This document shows positions 1 through 5,483 of a stretch of DNA of 10,887 nt, piece by piece. Position 1 is the stretch's first letter; each line of letters begins with the position of its first letter. The notes under the pieces are model-generated. The model had not been told where the DNA came from. It saw nothing but the letters and a program-made list of their open reading frames with translations, and searched no databases. The position numbers and the translations under genes were made by a program. The DNA comes from Parcubacteria group bacterium GW2011_GWB1_44_7 (GTDB taxonomy: Bacteria > Patescibacteria > Paceibacteria > UBA9973 > DSPV01), in contig LCJJ01000006.1 of the NCBI GenBank assembly GCA_000999175.1, positions 1 through 10,887 of the forward strand, in the 5' to 3' direction.

Positions 1-668
1 CTGCGCCCAATGTCGGCTTTCTCTAAATACTTAATCGTTTCATTAGTGAATTCTCTTTTTGAAATTTTGTCTTTTAATTCGTCAAAACTTCTTATGATAT
101 TCACGACTTTACCCTGAATGGTAAGTTCTCGCGTAAATATCGGTTTAAATTTCGGATTGGCGGGCTGAAGACGAAAACCGTTTTTTTCTTTGTAGATTTT
201 TTTAAGAGTAACTTCATAATTATCTAATAAAGCCACGACGGTTTCTCCATTTTCTGCGGTTTGTTGTTTTTTTATTATAACAACATCTCCGTTTAGTATT
301 CCTTCATCAATCATGCTATTGCCGGCAACTCTTAAGGCAAAATGTTCTGACGGTTTCGCAATTTGCGATTCTGGTATATTTATCATTTCACGGTTCTCAA
401 TGGCTTCGATTGGCTGACCAGCAGCAATAGTGCCGAGTAGGGGAATGTTCACCATTCTTTCCGATTTTATAATTTCAACCCCCCGCGGCTGATTTTTTTG
501 GTGATGAATGTATCCTTTGTCGCAAAGAGCGGCGATGTGTTGGTGGATGGTCGCCACCGAACGCAAGCGGAAATGTTTTTTGATTTCTTCCAACGCTGGC
601 GCGAAACCCTTTTTCACACTATATTTTTTCACGAAGTCCAAAATTTGTTTTTGTTTTTTGGTGAGCAT
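1..668 (-). CDS. lexA: LexA-family SOS repressor with C-terminal extension (partial, runs off window)
   Basis: This is a transcriptional repressor of the SOS type that cleaves itself when DNA is damaged. The visible part is 222 residues, read leftward from ATG at 668, and the reading frame is still open at base 1. Residues 1-55 form a LexA winged helix-turn-helix (start MLTKKQKQILDFV; recognition helix about 37-50). The cleavage site is the Ala83-Gly84 bond in LLGTIAAGQP. The catalytic dyad is Ser118 in GNSMIDEG and Lys156 in YEVTLKK, close to the E. coli positions 119 and 156. The S24 peptidase fold should end near residue 193 (GKVVNIIRSF), where ordinary LexA stops, yet at least 29 more residues follow in frame (to EKADIGR). 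A fused second domain outside the window is therefore likely, though its nature cannot be seen. A TATAAT box 6 nt before the ATG, with no Shine-Dalgarno, suggests a leaderless mRNA. LexA identity is very secure; the extension's role is unknown. Confidence 0.95.
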   Translation of the reverse strand, partial: MLTKKQKQILDFVKKYSVKKGFAPALEEIKKHFRLRSVATIHQHIAALCDKGYIHHQKNQPRGVEIIKSERMVNIPLLGTIAAGQPIEAIENREMINIPESQIAKPSEHFALRVAGNSMIDEGILNGDVVIIKKQQTAENGETVVALLDNYEVTLKKIYKEKNGFRLQPANPKFKPIFTRELTIQGKVVNIIRSFDELKDKISKREFTNETIKYLEKADIGR

Positions 669-707
669 AATGATATTATATCAATATACCGAAAATAAAC
701 CGAAAGT
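669..707 (-). promoter_or_regulatory. lexA promoter with extended -10 and direct-repeat candidate operator
   Basis: On the minus strand, TATAAT (675-680) is preceded by TGA, giving an extended -10 (TGATATAAT). It lies 6 nt before the lexA ATG, so transcription would start at or next to the start codon. The -10 sits inside a perfect palindrome, TGATAT-N-ATATCA (671-683). On the plus strand, ACCGAAA occurs twice (688-694 and 699-705), 11 bp apart or about one helical turn, over the -35 region. This is a candidate LexA autoregulatory site, by inference from position only. On the plus strand, TATTAT (674-679) could serve the divergent gene. Confidence 0.6.
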
Positions 708-751
708 TATCCACAATAAATAATCTCCATTATTAAAGAAATGAAATAGAA

Positions 752-1420
752 TTGAAACAATTACAAAATATAACATTTCACCACAGGACTAACGACATCA
801 CGAGCGGGGTTTTACATTTAATCGGTGCTCTGTTCGCTGTGGCGGCGCTTGCGGTGTTGATTGTGCTGGGCGCCAGTCGTGGTGGAACATGGCACGTTGT
901 TTCCTATTCGTTATACGGCTCGGGGCTGATAATTTTGTACGCGGCCAGTTCCGCCTACCATTTGATTCCGCATAAATTTACTAAAACCAAGCTTTTATTC
1001 CAACACCTTGACCATGCCGCAATCTACATACTCATTGCCGCCACTTATACCCCGATTACTTTTATAGCATTAGCTGGCGGCTGGCGCTGGTCCATATTCG
1101 GCGTAATTTGGGGTTTAGCCATTCTCGGCGCGGCACTCAAAATTTCACGATTGCAAATGCTACCCTGGTTATCCGCTGTTCTTTATCTGGTGATGGGCTG
1201 GTTGATTACTGTCGCCTTTGTTCCTCTTATTCAAAGTATGACCGCCGCCACGCTATGGCTTTTAGTTGCTGGCGGTTTGTCATACACTGTCGGCTTAGCG
1301 TTTTTTGCTCTTGACCGCGTTCTGCCCCATAAAAAATATTTCTGGATGCATGAAATTTTTCACGTTTTTGTTCTTGGCGGTAGCACGCTTCACACAATCG
1401 TGATGTTTTTAATCTTATAA
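752..1420 (+). CDS. Hemolysin III / PAQR-family integral membrane protein
   Basis: A 222-residue membrane protein of the HlyIII (YqfA, bacterial PAQR) family, predicted to have seven transmembrane helices. Family motifs appear in order: SSAYH (66-70), LDHAAIYILIAATYTP (86-101) and HEIFHVFVLGGS (200-211). His70, Asp87, His200 and His204 match the conserved His/Asp set that binds a metal within the membrane in PAQR proteins. The family is linked to hydrolase-like activity and to membrane fluidity or cytolysin phenotypes, but the natural substrate in bacteria is not settled. The start is TTG at 752. An in-frame stop (734-736) lies just upstream, and the nearby ATG at 741 is out of frame and ends at once. 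No Shine-Dalgarno is evident. The gene diverges from lexA across 83 bp and could share its control region. Family call is secure; physiological role unknown. Confidence 0.9.
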   Translation: MKQLQNITFHHRTNDITSGVLHLIGALFAVAALAVLIVLGASRGGTWHVVSYSLYGSGLIILYAASSAYHLIPHKFTKTKLLFQHLDHAAIYILIAATYTPITFIALAGGWRWSIFGVIWGLAILGAALKISRLQMLPWLSAVLYLVMGWLITVAFVPLIQSMTAATLWLLVAGGLSYTVGLAFFALDRVLPHKKYFWMHEIFHVFVLGGSTLHTIVMFLIL

Positions 1421-1446
1421 AAGAAAACCGTCCTTGAGGGACGGTT
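1421..1446 (-). terminator. Hairpin terminator between convergent genes
   Basis: AACCGTCC (1426-1433) pairs with GGACGGTT (1439-1446) around a 5-nt loop. Read on the minus strand, the stem runs into a T-rich tract (TTTTCTTTT), so it should end the zinc-ribbon gene transcript. On the plus strand the downstream T-tract (around 1458-1463) is set further away, so it would be a weaker terminator for the HlyIII gene. Confidence 0.75.
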
Positions 1447-1462
1447 GGTGAGTTTCGCTTTT

Positions 1463-1795
1463 TCAAGCAGAAACATAAAGACGGCGCGGGAGCGCTTTGC
1501 GGCGAGGCAGTTTCGGAAACGACCTCGTCCTGTAGGCAATCTTCGGAGACACGACGGCGCTGCTTTCTTTGACGAATTTCGTTTGGACCCTCTTTAAACA
1601 GCTGTTGCAAATTTCAAGCGGGTTGTAAGAACTTAATCGTGTCCCACAAAAAGGACACTTGTTCGGCCCGGAAAATCGCAATGGCGGCCGAGAACCCAAA
1701 AGATGGGCAAGTGAAAGCGCTTTAATGGAGTGAGTCACATCAACGTATGAGTTCATAAATAAGAACAGGTACCGAATAAAAAGATACTCCCCCAT
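1463..1795 (-). CDS. Small zinc-ribbon protein, function unknown
   Basis: An open frame of up to 110 residues with a clear four-cysteine zinc ribbon: Cys47, Cys50, Cys63 and Cys66 (CPFCGTRLSSYN then CNSC, spacing C-X2-C-X12-C-X2-C). The C-terminal 40 residues are rich in Lys and Arg (for example KLPRRKALPRRLYV), which would suit nucleic-acid binding; that is inference. I do not recognise a named family. The first in-frame ATG is at 1795, but the methionine at residue 14 (ATG at 1756, MNSYVDV) is the better start. A -35/-10 pair (TTGACT at 1803-1808, TATCTT at 1781-1786, 16-bp gap) would place the mRNA start near 1774, inside the longer frame. From 1756 the protein is 97 residues. The gene diverges from the PafA/Dop gene and ends just before a hairpin terminator. 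The paired CxxC motifs make a real gene likely. Confidence 0.7.
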   Translation of the reverse strand: MGEYLFIRYLFLFMNSYVDVTHSIKALSLAHLLGSRPPLRFSGPNKCPFCGTRLSSYNPLEICNSCLKRVQTKFVKESSAVVSPKIAYRTRSFPKLPRRKALPRRLYVSA

Positions 1796-1847
1796 AACTA
1801 AAAGTCAATCATTTTTAATTGACGGCGATGTCATCTTCCGCTAATCT
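1781..1847. promoter_or_regulatory. Divergent promoter pair with -35 boxes in an inverted repeat
   Basis: GTCAAT (1804-1809) and ATTGAC (1818-1823) form an inverted repeat around 8 A/T-rich bases. Each arm holds the core of a -35 hexamer. Minus strand: TTGACT (1803-1808), 16 bp, TATCTT (1781-1786), driving the zinc-ribbon gene. Plus strand: TTGACG (1819-1824), 17 bp, TAATCT (1842-1847), driving the PafA/Dop gene with a leader of about 38 nt. The -35 boxes are good and both -10 boxes are weak, so this is a moderate prediction. A single regulator bound here could control both genes. Confidence 0.45.
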
Positions 1848-1891
1848 TCGTTATTAGAACCGACAAAACAACAGAACCTTTACACCATGTT

Positions 1892-3091
1892 ATGGATACC
1901 CACTACATACTGAATCGTCTTGCTTTGAAACAGCCTGTCATTGAAGATTACCAGCAACTTTTCGCAATCGCCAAACCGTTTATTATGGGTAGCGAAAGCG
2001 AATATGGCGTTGGACAGGATGTGGACGGCGAGCCAGTGTTAGATTTCGCCCGTTTGCCTCAAGTGCTTCTAAACGGAGGGGAGGTTTATCACGATTGCGG
2101 ACATTTGGAATACGCCTCTCCCGAAGTATCAAACTCGGCGGGGCTGGTCGCTTGTTACGAAGCCGGCAAAGTTTTTTGCCATCGCGAAAAGTTTTCCCAC
2201 CAACTCTTTTGCAACAATAACGATTGGGAAGGAAACACTTTCGCGGCGCATGAAAATTACTTCACGAAATTGCCGCGTTCTCAATGGCACAGACTTGTGC
2301 CGTTGCTCGTCGCTCGGACGGTTTTTGCCGGCGCCGGCTGGCAAACCAACACTGCTTTTCTCATTTCCCAGCGCGCTCTATTTATCAGCGAAGTGGAGAG
2401 TGAGAATACCACCCAACGACGGGGCATCATCAATACTCGGCGCGAACCGCTCGGTCAAGTTGAAGGCTACGACCGGCTTCACATTATCTGCGGTGACGCG
2501 ACAATGAGTGAAGTCGCCACCTTTATGCGTTTTGGAATTGTGGCGCTGACCCTGGAACTTTTAGAGCTTAACGCGTTTCCGAACATTCAATACGATATGG
2601 AATTTGCCGTTTCGGATTTCCAGCAAATTTCACGCAAGATTTCCGATTGGTGGCTTAAGGGAATTACCAGGGGTTCTAAAGAAGCGTTGGTAGTTCTTGA
2701 TTCAATTGTTTTGCGCGCCAAGGAACTTTTTGCCGGACGGGATTTTGTCACCAATGTCCTTTTGGCGACGCTTGAAGACACGATAACGCGTCTTGGCAGA
2801 AATCCCCGAGAACTCACGGGCCGAATTGATTGGGTGACGAAACTCAAACTTCTTGAGCTTTTCGCCAATGACGCCGATGGAGATAATCCAGAGTGGTTGA
2901 AAAGTCAGGATATGGCTTATCATGACCTTGACCCGGAGACGGGGCTTTATTGGTTTTTGCGCGATGAGGCGTTGCCAAATTTGAGAATGGAACGTCTTTT
3001 ATCTAATGCCGTGATAGAACGCGCGACTTTTGAACCACCCAAGGATACTAGGGCAAACGCTCGGGGCAAAATAGCCAAATTCTTGAAGTAA
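1892..3091 (+). CDS. pafA: PafA/Dop (Pup ligase/depupylase) family protein, C-terminal domain cut off by in-frame TAA
   Basis: A glutamine-synthetase-like ligase of the family that joins (PafA) or removes (Dop) the small modifier Pup using ATP and Mg. Motifs in order: GSESEYGV (33-40; Glu35 and Glu37 match the metal/ATP-binding Glu residues), EVYHDCGHLEYASPE (64-78; Asp68 matches the catalytic Asp), NNNDWEGNTFAAHENY (108-123), SQRALF (159-164), RRGIINTRREP (176-186), GDATMSE (201-207), DWVTKLKLL (313-321) and PPKDTRANARG (382-392). The long Dop loop before the catalytic Asp is absent, which favours a PafA-like form, although RGIINTR resembles Dop. The frame ends after 399 residues at TAA 3089-3091, where relatives continue through a C-terminal domain of about 50-60 residues. 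That domain is present downstream in the same frame. No modifier, proteasome or Mpa/ARC gene is visible. Start ATG 1892 has no Shine-Dalgarno. Family call is strong; ligase versus deconjugase is open. Confidence 0.85.
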   Translation: MDTHYILNRLALKQPVIEDYQQLFAIAKPFIMGSESEYGVGQDVDGEPVLDFARLPQVLLNGGEVYHDCGHLEYASPEVSNSAGLVACYEAGKVFCHREKFSHQLFCNNNDWEGNTFAAHENYFTKLPRSQWHRLVPLLVARTVFAGAGWQTNTAFLISQRALFISEVESENTTQRRGIINTRREPLGQVEGYDRLHIICGDATMSEVATFMRFGIVALTLELLELNAFPNIQYDMEFAVSDFQQISRKISDWWLKGITRGSKEALVVLDSIVLRAKELFAGRDFVTNVLLATLEDTITRLGRNPRELTGRIDWVTKLKLLELFANDADGDNPEWLKSQDMAYHDLDPETGLYWFLRDEALPNLRMERLLSNAVIERATFEPPKDTRANARGKIAKFLK

Positions 3092-3103
3092 ACTCGTGGT
3101 CGG

Positions 3104-3268
3104 ATGATGGCCGGCGGGAATATGTGGAATCGAATTATGGTTTCTTCATATCACGATTTGGCGGACCGCGAAATTGTTGATGTGGATGAACCCACGCCGA
3201 ATCCTTTCAATCCTTATCCGGAGGTGGTTGAACGGGTTAAGGCGAAACTTAAGATGGCAATCGGTTGA
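3104..3268 (+). pseudogene. Detached C-terminal domain of the PafA/Dop gene (same frame, beyond TAA)
   Basis: After TAA 3089-3091 the same reading frame stays open for 58 codons (3092-3265) to TGA 3266-3268. From its first ATG (3104) it would give 54 residues. The sequence contains MWNRIMVSS, then EIVDVDEPTPNPFNPY, then PEVVERVKAKL. This fits the end of PafA/Dop proteins, which have a conserved Trp followed by a beta strand, an Asp-Pro-Phe-like segment and a last helix. Joined to the upstream part, the protein would be about 457 residues, close to the 452 of M. tuberculosis PafA. Possibilities are a nonsense mutation, a base-calling error, low-level readthrough, or separate translation from ATG 3104 or 3122 (GGCGGG lies just before the latter). 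I label it broken because the intact frame is the simplest ancestral state. Confidence 0.65.
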
Positions 3269-3289
3269 ATAATCGGCAAGTTGTTACGC

Positions 3290-3319
3290 ACTCGTGGCTC
3301 ACAAGGCCACGAGTTTTTT
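3290..3319 (+). terminator. Strong intrinsic terminator after the PafA/Dop locus
   Basis: ACTCGTGGC (3290-3298) pairs perfectly with GCCACGAGT (3306-3314) around a 7-nt loop, followed by a run of six T (3314-3319). It lies 21 nt beyond the TGA of the C-terminal fragment, which suggests the transcript normally covers both parts of the PafA/Dop frame. Confidence 0.9.
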
Positions 3320-3326
3320 AATCGCT

Positions 3327-4895
3327 TTATTTTCGCCCTAAAGGGAGGATGATTGTAAAACTGCCGCCTTTTCCTTCGCCTTCCGAAAAAACTTGGATTT
3401 TGCCTCCATGCCGTTCCATAATGATTTTTGCCATAAAGAGACCGACGCCGACCCCTTCCGTATCGACGCGTTTCGCGGCGGTCGAGCGAAAAAATTTTGA
3501 GAAGATTCTCGTTTGGTCTTCGTGAGAAATGCCGATGCCGGTATCTTTCACGCGAATAATGGCTTCATTTCCATTGGTATTAACGGAAACAGTAACCACG
3601 CCTCCGGTAGCCGTATAAGCCAGCGCGTTTTCAAGAATGGTCCTTAATACAAAGCGTATTTTGGCTGAATCTAAAAAAACCTCCGGCAAATTATTAGTCA
3701 TTTGAAAAACGATTCGTACCCCTTTCTCTGAAAACCATTTAAGATAAGGCATTATGATTGGGCGGATAAAAGTTTCAAGCTTGACCGTTTCTCGGCGATA
3801 CATGTAATTTTCTTTTCCGGAATCAGAAAGAGTGGTCAACAGATTGGTAAGTTCTACCAGCCGATTGTTGGAAATTTTAATGTCCTCAATTTGTTTGCGC
3901 TGTTCTGTCGGCAGTTTAATTTTCATAAGCTCTTCCGTTGCCCATTTAATGTGAGTGAGCGGAGTGCGGAATTTATGGGTGACTATTGTGACGAACTCAT
4001 ATTTCAGCAAATCAGTTTCGCGGATTTTTCGCCAAACGAATACCCCGATGCCGACCGCGATTAGCGACGCCAATGACGGAATGAGCCATAAGGGAAATGC
4101 CGGATACCGAGCGGCAATAAAATTATTGGAGAAACTGATAAAAATAATGGAAAGACTCATTGCCACGACAATCAAAGCGTAAAGAAATGCTCGTTTGGCT
4201 AAAATACGAATATCCAGCAATTGATAGGAAAGCACGCCGTAAACGAACGGTACGGCATAAAAGAAAATAAAGAACAAGCCCCAGTTCGGGTCAACCGGAA
4301 TGTTAAAAACTAAAAGTACCGGAATGAATCCGATAGAATATCCGAGGGTGAGAGCGAGAAAAAAATACTTGAGCCGATTTTTCATTGCCGGGTCTCCCTG
4401 TTGATAGGCCCTGAACATTGCCAAAAGGAAATAGACAGGAATGATAAAATTGAAAATGACTCTCATTGCCCAATGATAGGTGCCGGCTTCGTAGTAATTT
4501 GGAAAATATAATTTTGGCGTTGAAGGCGCGAGAAAAGCGTCCGATTGTAACAAGTAAAACAGCGTCAGAAAAATGCCCGAAGCGTAAAAAAAGGCGATTA
4601 AGTAGCGTTTTTCGCGGGCTTTGCCGATAACCGAAAGCACGCAGTGGACATTAAACATAACGATAAAAATAATAGAAACGTTAAACATCAGCGCCGCCCG
4701 AGAAGAAAGCGGATCGGTAAGGTTGACTCCGATAACGTGTGAAATATAGAAGACCGATACCGAAAGCATCGTCAGGGCCAGAGTTGTATTCGCCACTTTT
4801 CGCGGATGTCCGAAATAAGTAAAAAGCGCCAAACCAAGCGAGACAATTGCCGAAAGGATTGAACCGATGTTGTGAATAAGGAGACTAAGATTCAT
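3327..4895 (-). CDS. Multi-spanning membrane sensor histidine kinase
   Basis: A 522-residue sensor kinase. About nine hydrophobic helices fill residues 1-297, resembling the 7TM-type sensor regions of orphan kinases. They are followed by a HisKA dimerisation domain and a HATPase_c domain. The phospho-acceptor is His307 in THKFRTPLTHIKW. The N box has Asn423 (ILENALAYT), the G1 box is DTGIGI (451-456), the F box is RIFSKFFR, and the G2 box is GVGVGL (481-486). The H box carries Lys308 where Glu or Asp is usual. No extracellular or PAS sensor domain is seen, so the membrane part itself probably senses. A longer frame from 4916 is rejected because it would run through the -10 box. The ATG at 4895 lies 6 nt after TATAAT, pointing to a leaderless mRNA. 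No receiver gene is adjacent; the receiver at 10626 is one possible partner, with no direct evidence. Confidence 0.92.
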   Translation of the reverse strand: MNLSLLIHNIGSILSAIVSLGLALFTYFGHPRKVANTTLALTMLSVSVFYISHVIGVNLTDPLSSRAALMFNVSIIFIVMFNVHCVLSVIGKAREKRYLIAFFYASGIFLTLFYLLQSDAFLAPSTPKLYFPNYYEAGTYHWAMRVIFNFIIPVYFLLAMFRAYQQGDPAMKNRLKYFFLALTLGYSIGFIPVLLVFNIPVDPNWGLFFIFFYAVPFVYGVLSYQLLDIRILAKRAFLYALIVVAMSLSIIFISFSNNFIAARYPAFPLWLIPSLASLIAVGIGVFVWRKIRETDLLKYEFVTIVTHKFRTPLTHIKWATEELMKIKLPTEQRKQIEDIKISNNRLVELTNLLTTLSDSGKENYMYRRETVKLETFIRPIIMPYLKWFSEKGVRIVFQMTNNLPEVFLDSAKIRFVLRTILENALAYTATGGVVTVSVNTNGNEAIIRVKDTGIGISHEDQTRIFSKFFRSTAAKRVDTEGVGVGLFMAKIIMERHGGKIQVFSEGEGKGGSFTIILPLGRK

Positions 4896-4901
4896 GCGAC
4901 A

Positions 4902-4910
4902 ATTATAACA
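4902..4910 (-). promoter_or_regulatory. Extended -10 promoter of the histidine kinase
   Basis: On the minus strand the sequence reads TGTTATAAT, an extended -10 with TATAAT at 4902-4907. It is followed by exactly 6 nt and the ATG at 4895. No clear -35 box is present. The predicted mRNA start coincides with the start codon. Confidence 0.6.
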
Positions 4911-4927
4911 CAACATTATTGGCTTAT

Positions 4928-4953
4928 AAAAAAGCCCCCGCCTAAGCGGGGGC
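4928..4953 (-). terminator. Strong intrinsic terminator after the 148-residue gene
   Basis: GCCCCCGC (4934-4941) pairs with GCGGGGGC (4946-4953) around the loop CTAA. On the minus strand the stem is followed by six T (A-run at 4928-4933). It lies between the stop of the 148-residue gene and the promoter of the histidine kinase, so these two same-strand genes are probably separate transcripts. Confidence 0.92.
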
Positions 4954-4974
4954 GCGAGATAAGTTGGCCGGCGA

Positions 4975-5421
4975 TTATTGTTTATAAACCGGCTCCAAAA
5001 TTGACAATTGTCTCGGCAACTTTTCTTCGCCGTCCGGCACCCAATCCAATTGCTGGAATTGGAAACCGATTTGCCGGCTCAACCGATTGTAGTGCCTGAC
5101 GTTTTCTTCCGCCCGCCGAAACAACTTTTGAAGTTTGATTTTTCTCCATTCGTCGGCTAAGCCCGCGAACAGTTTATCTGCTGTCGTCTGTTCAATCAGC
5201 CGATTGATTTCCTCAAGCAGATTTTGATGCTGGCAAACCAATGCCGACAATCTGTCGTAATTTCTGAGAGCGGCTCGGGTTAGAATCATTCCTTCCCAAG
5301 TGACGCGGCGACTGGCTCGTTGTCGGTCTTTTGCCGCACTTTGCAAAAATGCCGCGATGATTACAAGTGCCAACCAAGCAAAAACACAAATAACAACAAT
5401 GTTCAAAAGAACAGTTTTCAT
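4975..5421 (-). CDS. Membrane-anchored helical protein of unknown function
   Basis: A 148-residue protein that I do not recognise. Residues 4-27 (LLNIVVICVFAWLALVIIAAF) form one N-terminal membrane helix, followed by a basic stretch (KDRQRASRRV). This suggests an N-out, C-in anchor with the rest in the cytoplasm. The remainder is charged and helical, with Leu, Glu and Arg spacing suited to a coiled coil (about 50-115). It has no enzyme motif and no cysteine pair. The overall plan resembles the LemA-like class (one N-terminal helix, then a helical bundle), but I see no LemA motif and do not assign it. It lies between comF and the kinase gene on the same strand, has its own promoter and ends at a strong terminator. 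Codon use resembles its neighbours, and the clean promoter-ORF-terminator arrangement supports a real gene. Confidence 0.75.
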   Translation of the reverse strand: MKTVLLNIVVICVFAWLALVIIAAFLQSAAKDRQRASRRVTWEGMILTRAALRNYDRLSALVCQHQNLLEEINRLIEQTTADKLFAGLADEWRKIKLQKLFRRAEENVRHYNRLSRQIGFQFQQLDWVPDGEEKLPRQLSILEPVYKQ

Positions 5422-5432
5422 ACCGGTTAAAC

Positions 5433-5459
5433 ATTACAGTGAGGTTTGTTTTTTGTCAA
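5433..5459 (-). promoter_or_regulatory. Promoter of the 148-residue gene
   Basis: On the minus strand a perfect TTGACA -35 (5454-5459) is followed 15 bp later by TGTAAT (5433-5438) as the probable -10; the spacer is slightly short. The ATG at 5421 is 11 nt further on, leaving a leader of only a few bases and no room for a Shine-Dalgarno. Confidence 0.55.
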
Positions 5460-5483
5460 GAAAATTTTGATGTATTTTTTGTT

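Noticed and set aside
1227..1610. Minus-strand frame of 127 codons overlapping the HlyIII gene end
   Set aside because: It crosses the hairpin terminator and overlaps two better-supported genes in other frames. It shows no motif and is a shadow.
1828..1888. Short plus-strand frames before the PafA/Dop gene as a possible Pup modifier
   Set aside because: They are under 10 codons (MSSSANLRY, MLWIPTTY), with no Pup-like helix and no Gly-Gly-Glu/Gln end.
3089..3091. Alternative genetic code as the reason for the in-frame TAA
   Set aside because: The known code change in this broad group (code 25) reassigns TGA, not TAA. TAA is used as the stop of several intact genes here (lexA-divergent HlyIII gene, comF, pilM, pilO, pilB).
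3091..3315. AACTCGTGG just after the TAA could pair with the terminator arm CCACGAGTT, suggesting an attenuator
   Set aside because: It is a 9-nt match about 200 nt apart in which the first copy is part of a coding-like frame. The terminator's own stem is much closer and equally strong, so this looks like coincidence.
4629..4762. Further ACCGAAAG copies as extra LexA-type sites
   Set aside because: They are single copies within the histidine kinase coding sequence, without the 11-bp paired spacing.
4896..4916. Longer histidine kinase start (MLCYNCR extension)
   Set aside because: These codons are made of the extended -10 box and its spacer, so they would lie upstream of the mRNA start. ATG 4895 is the better start.
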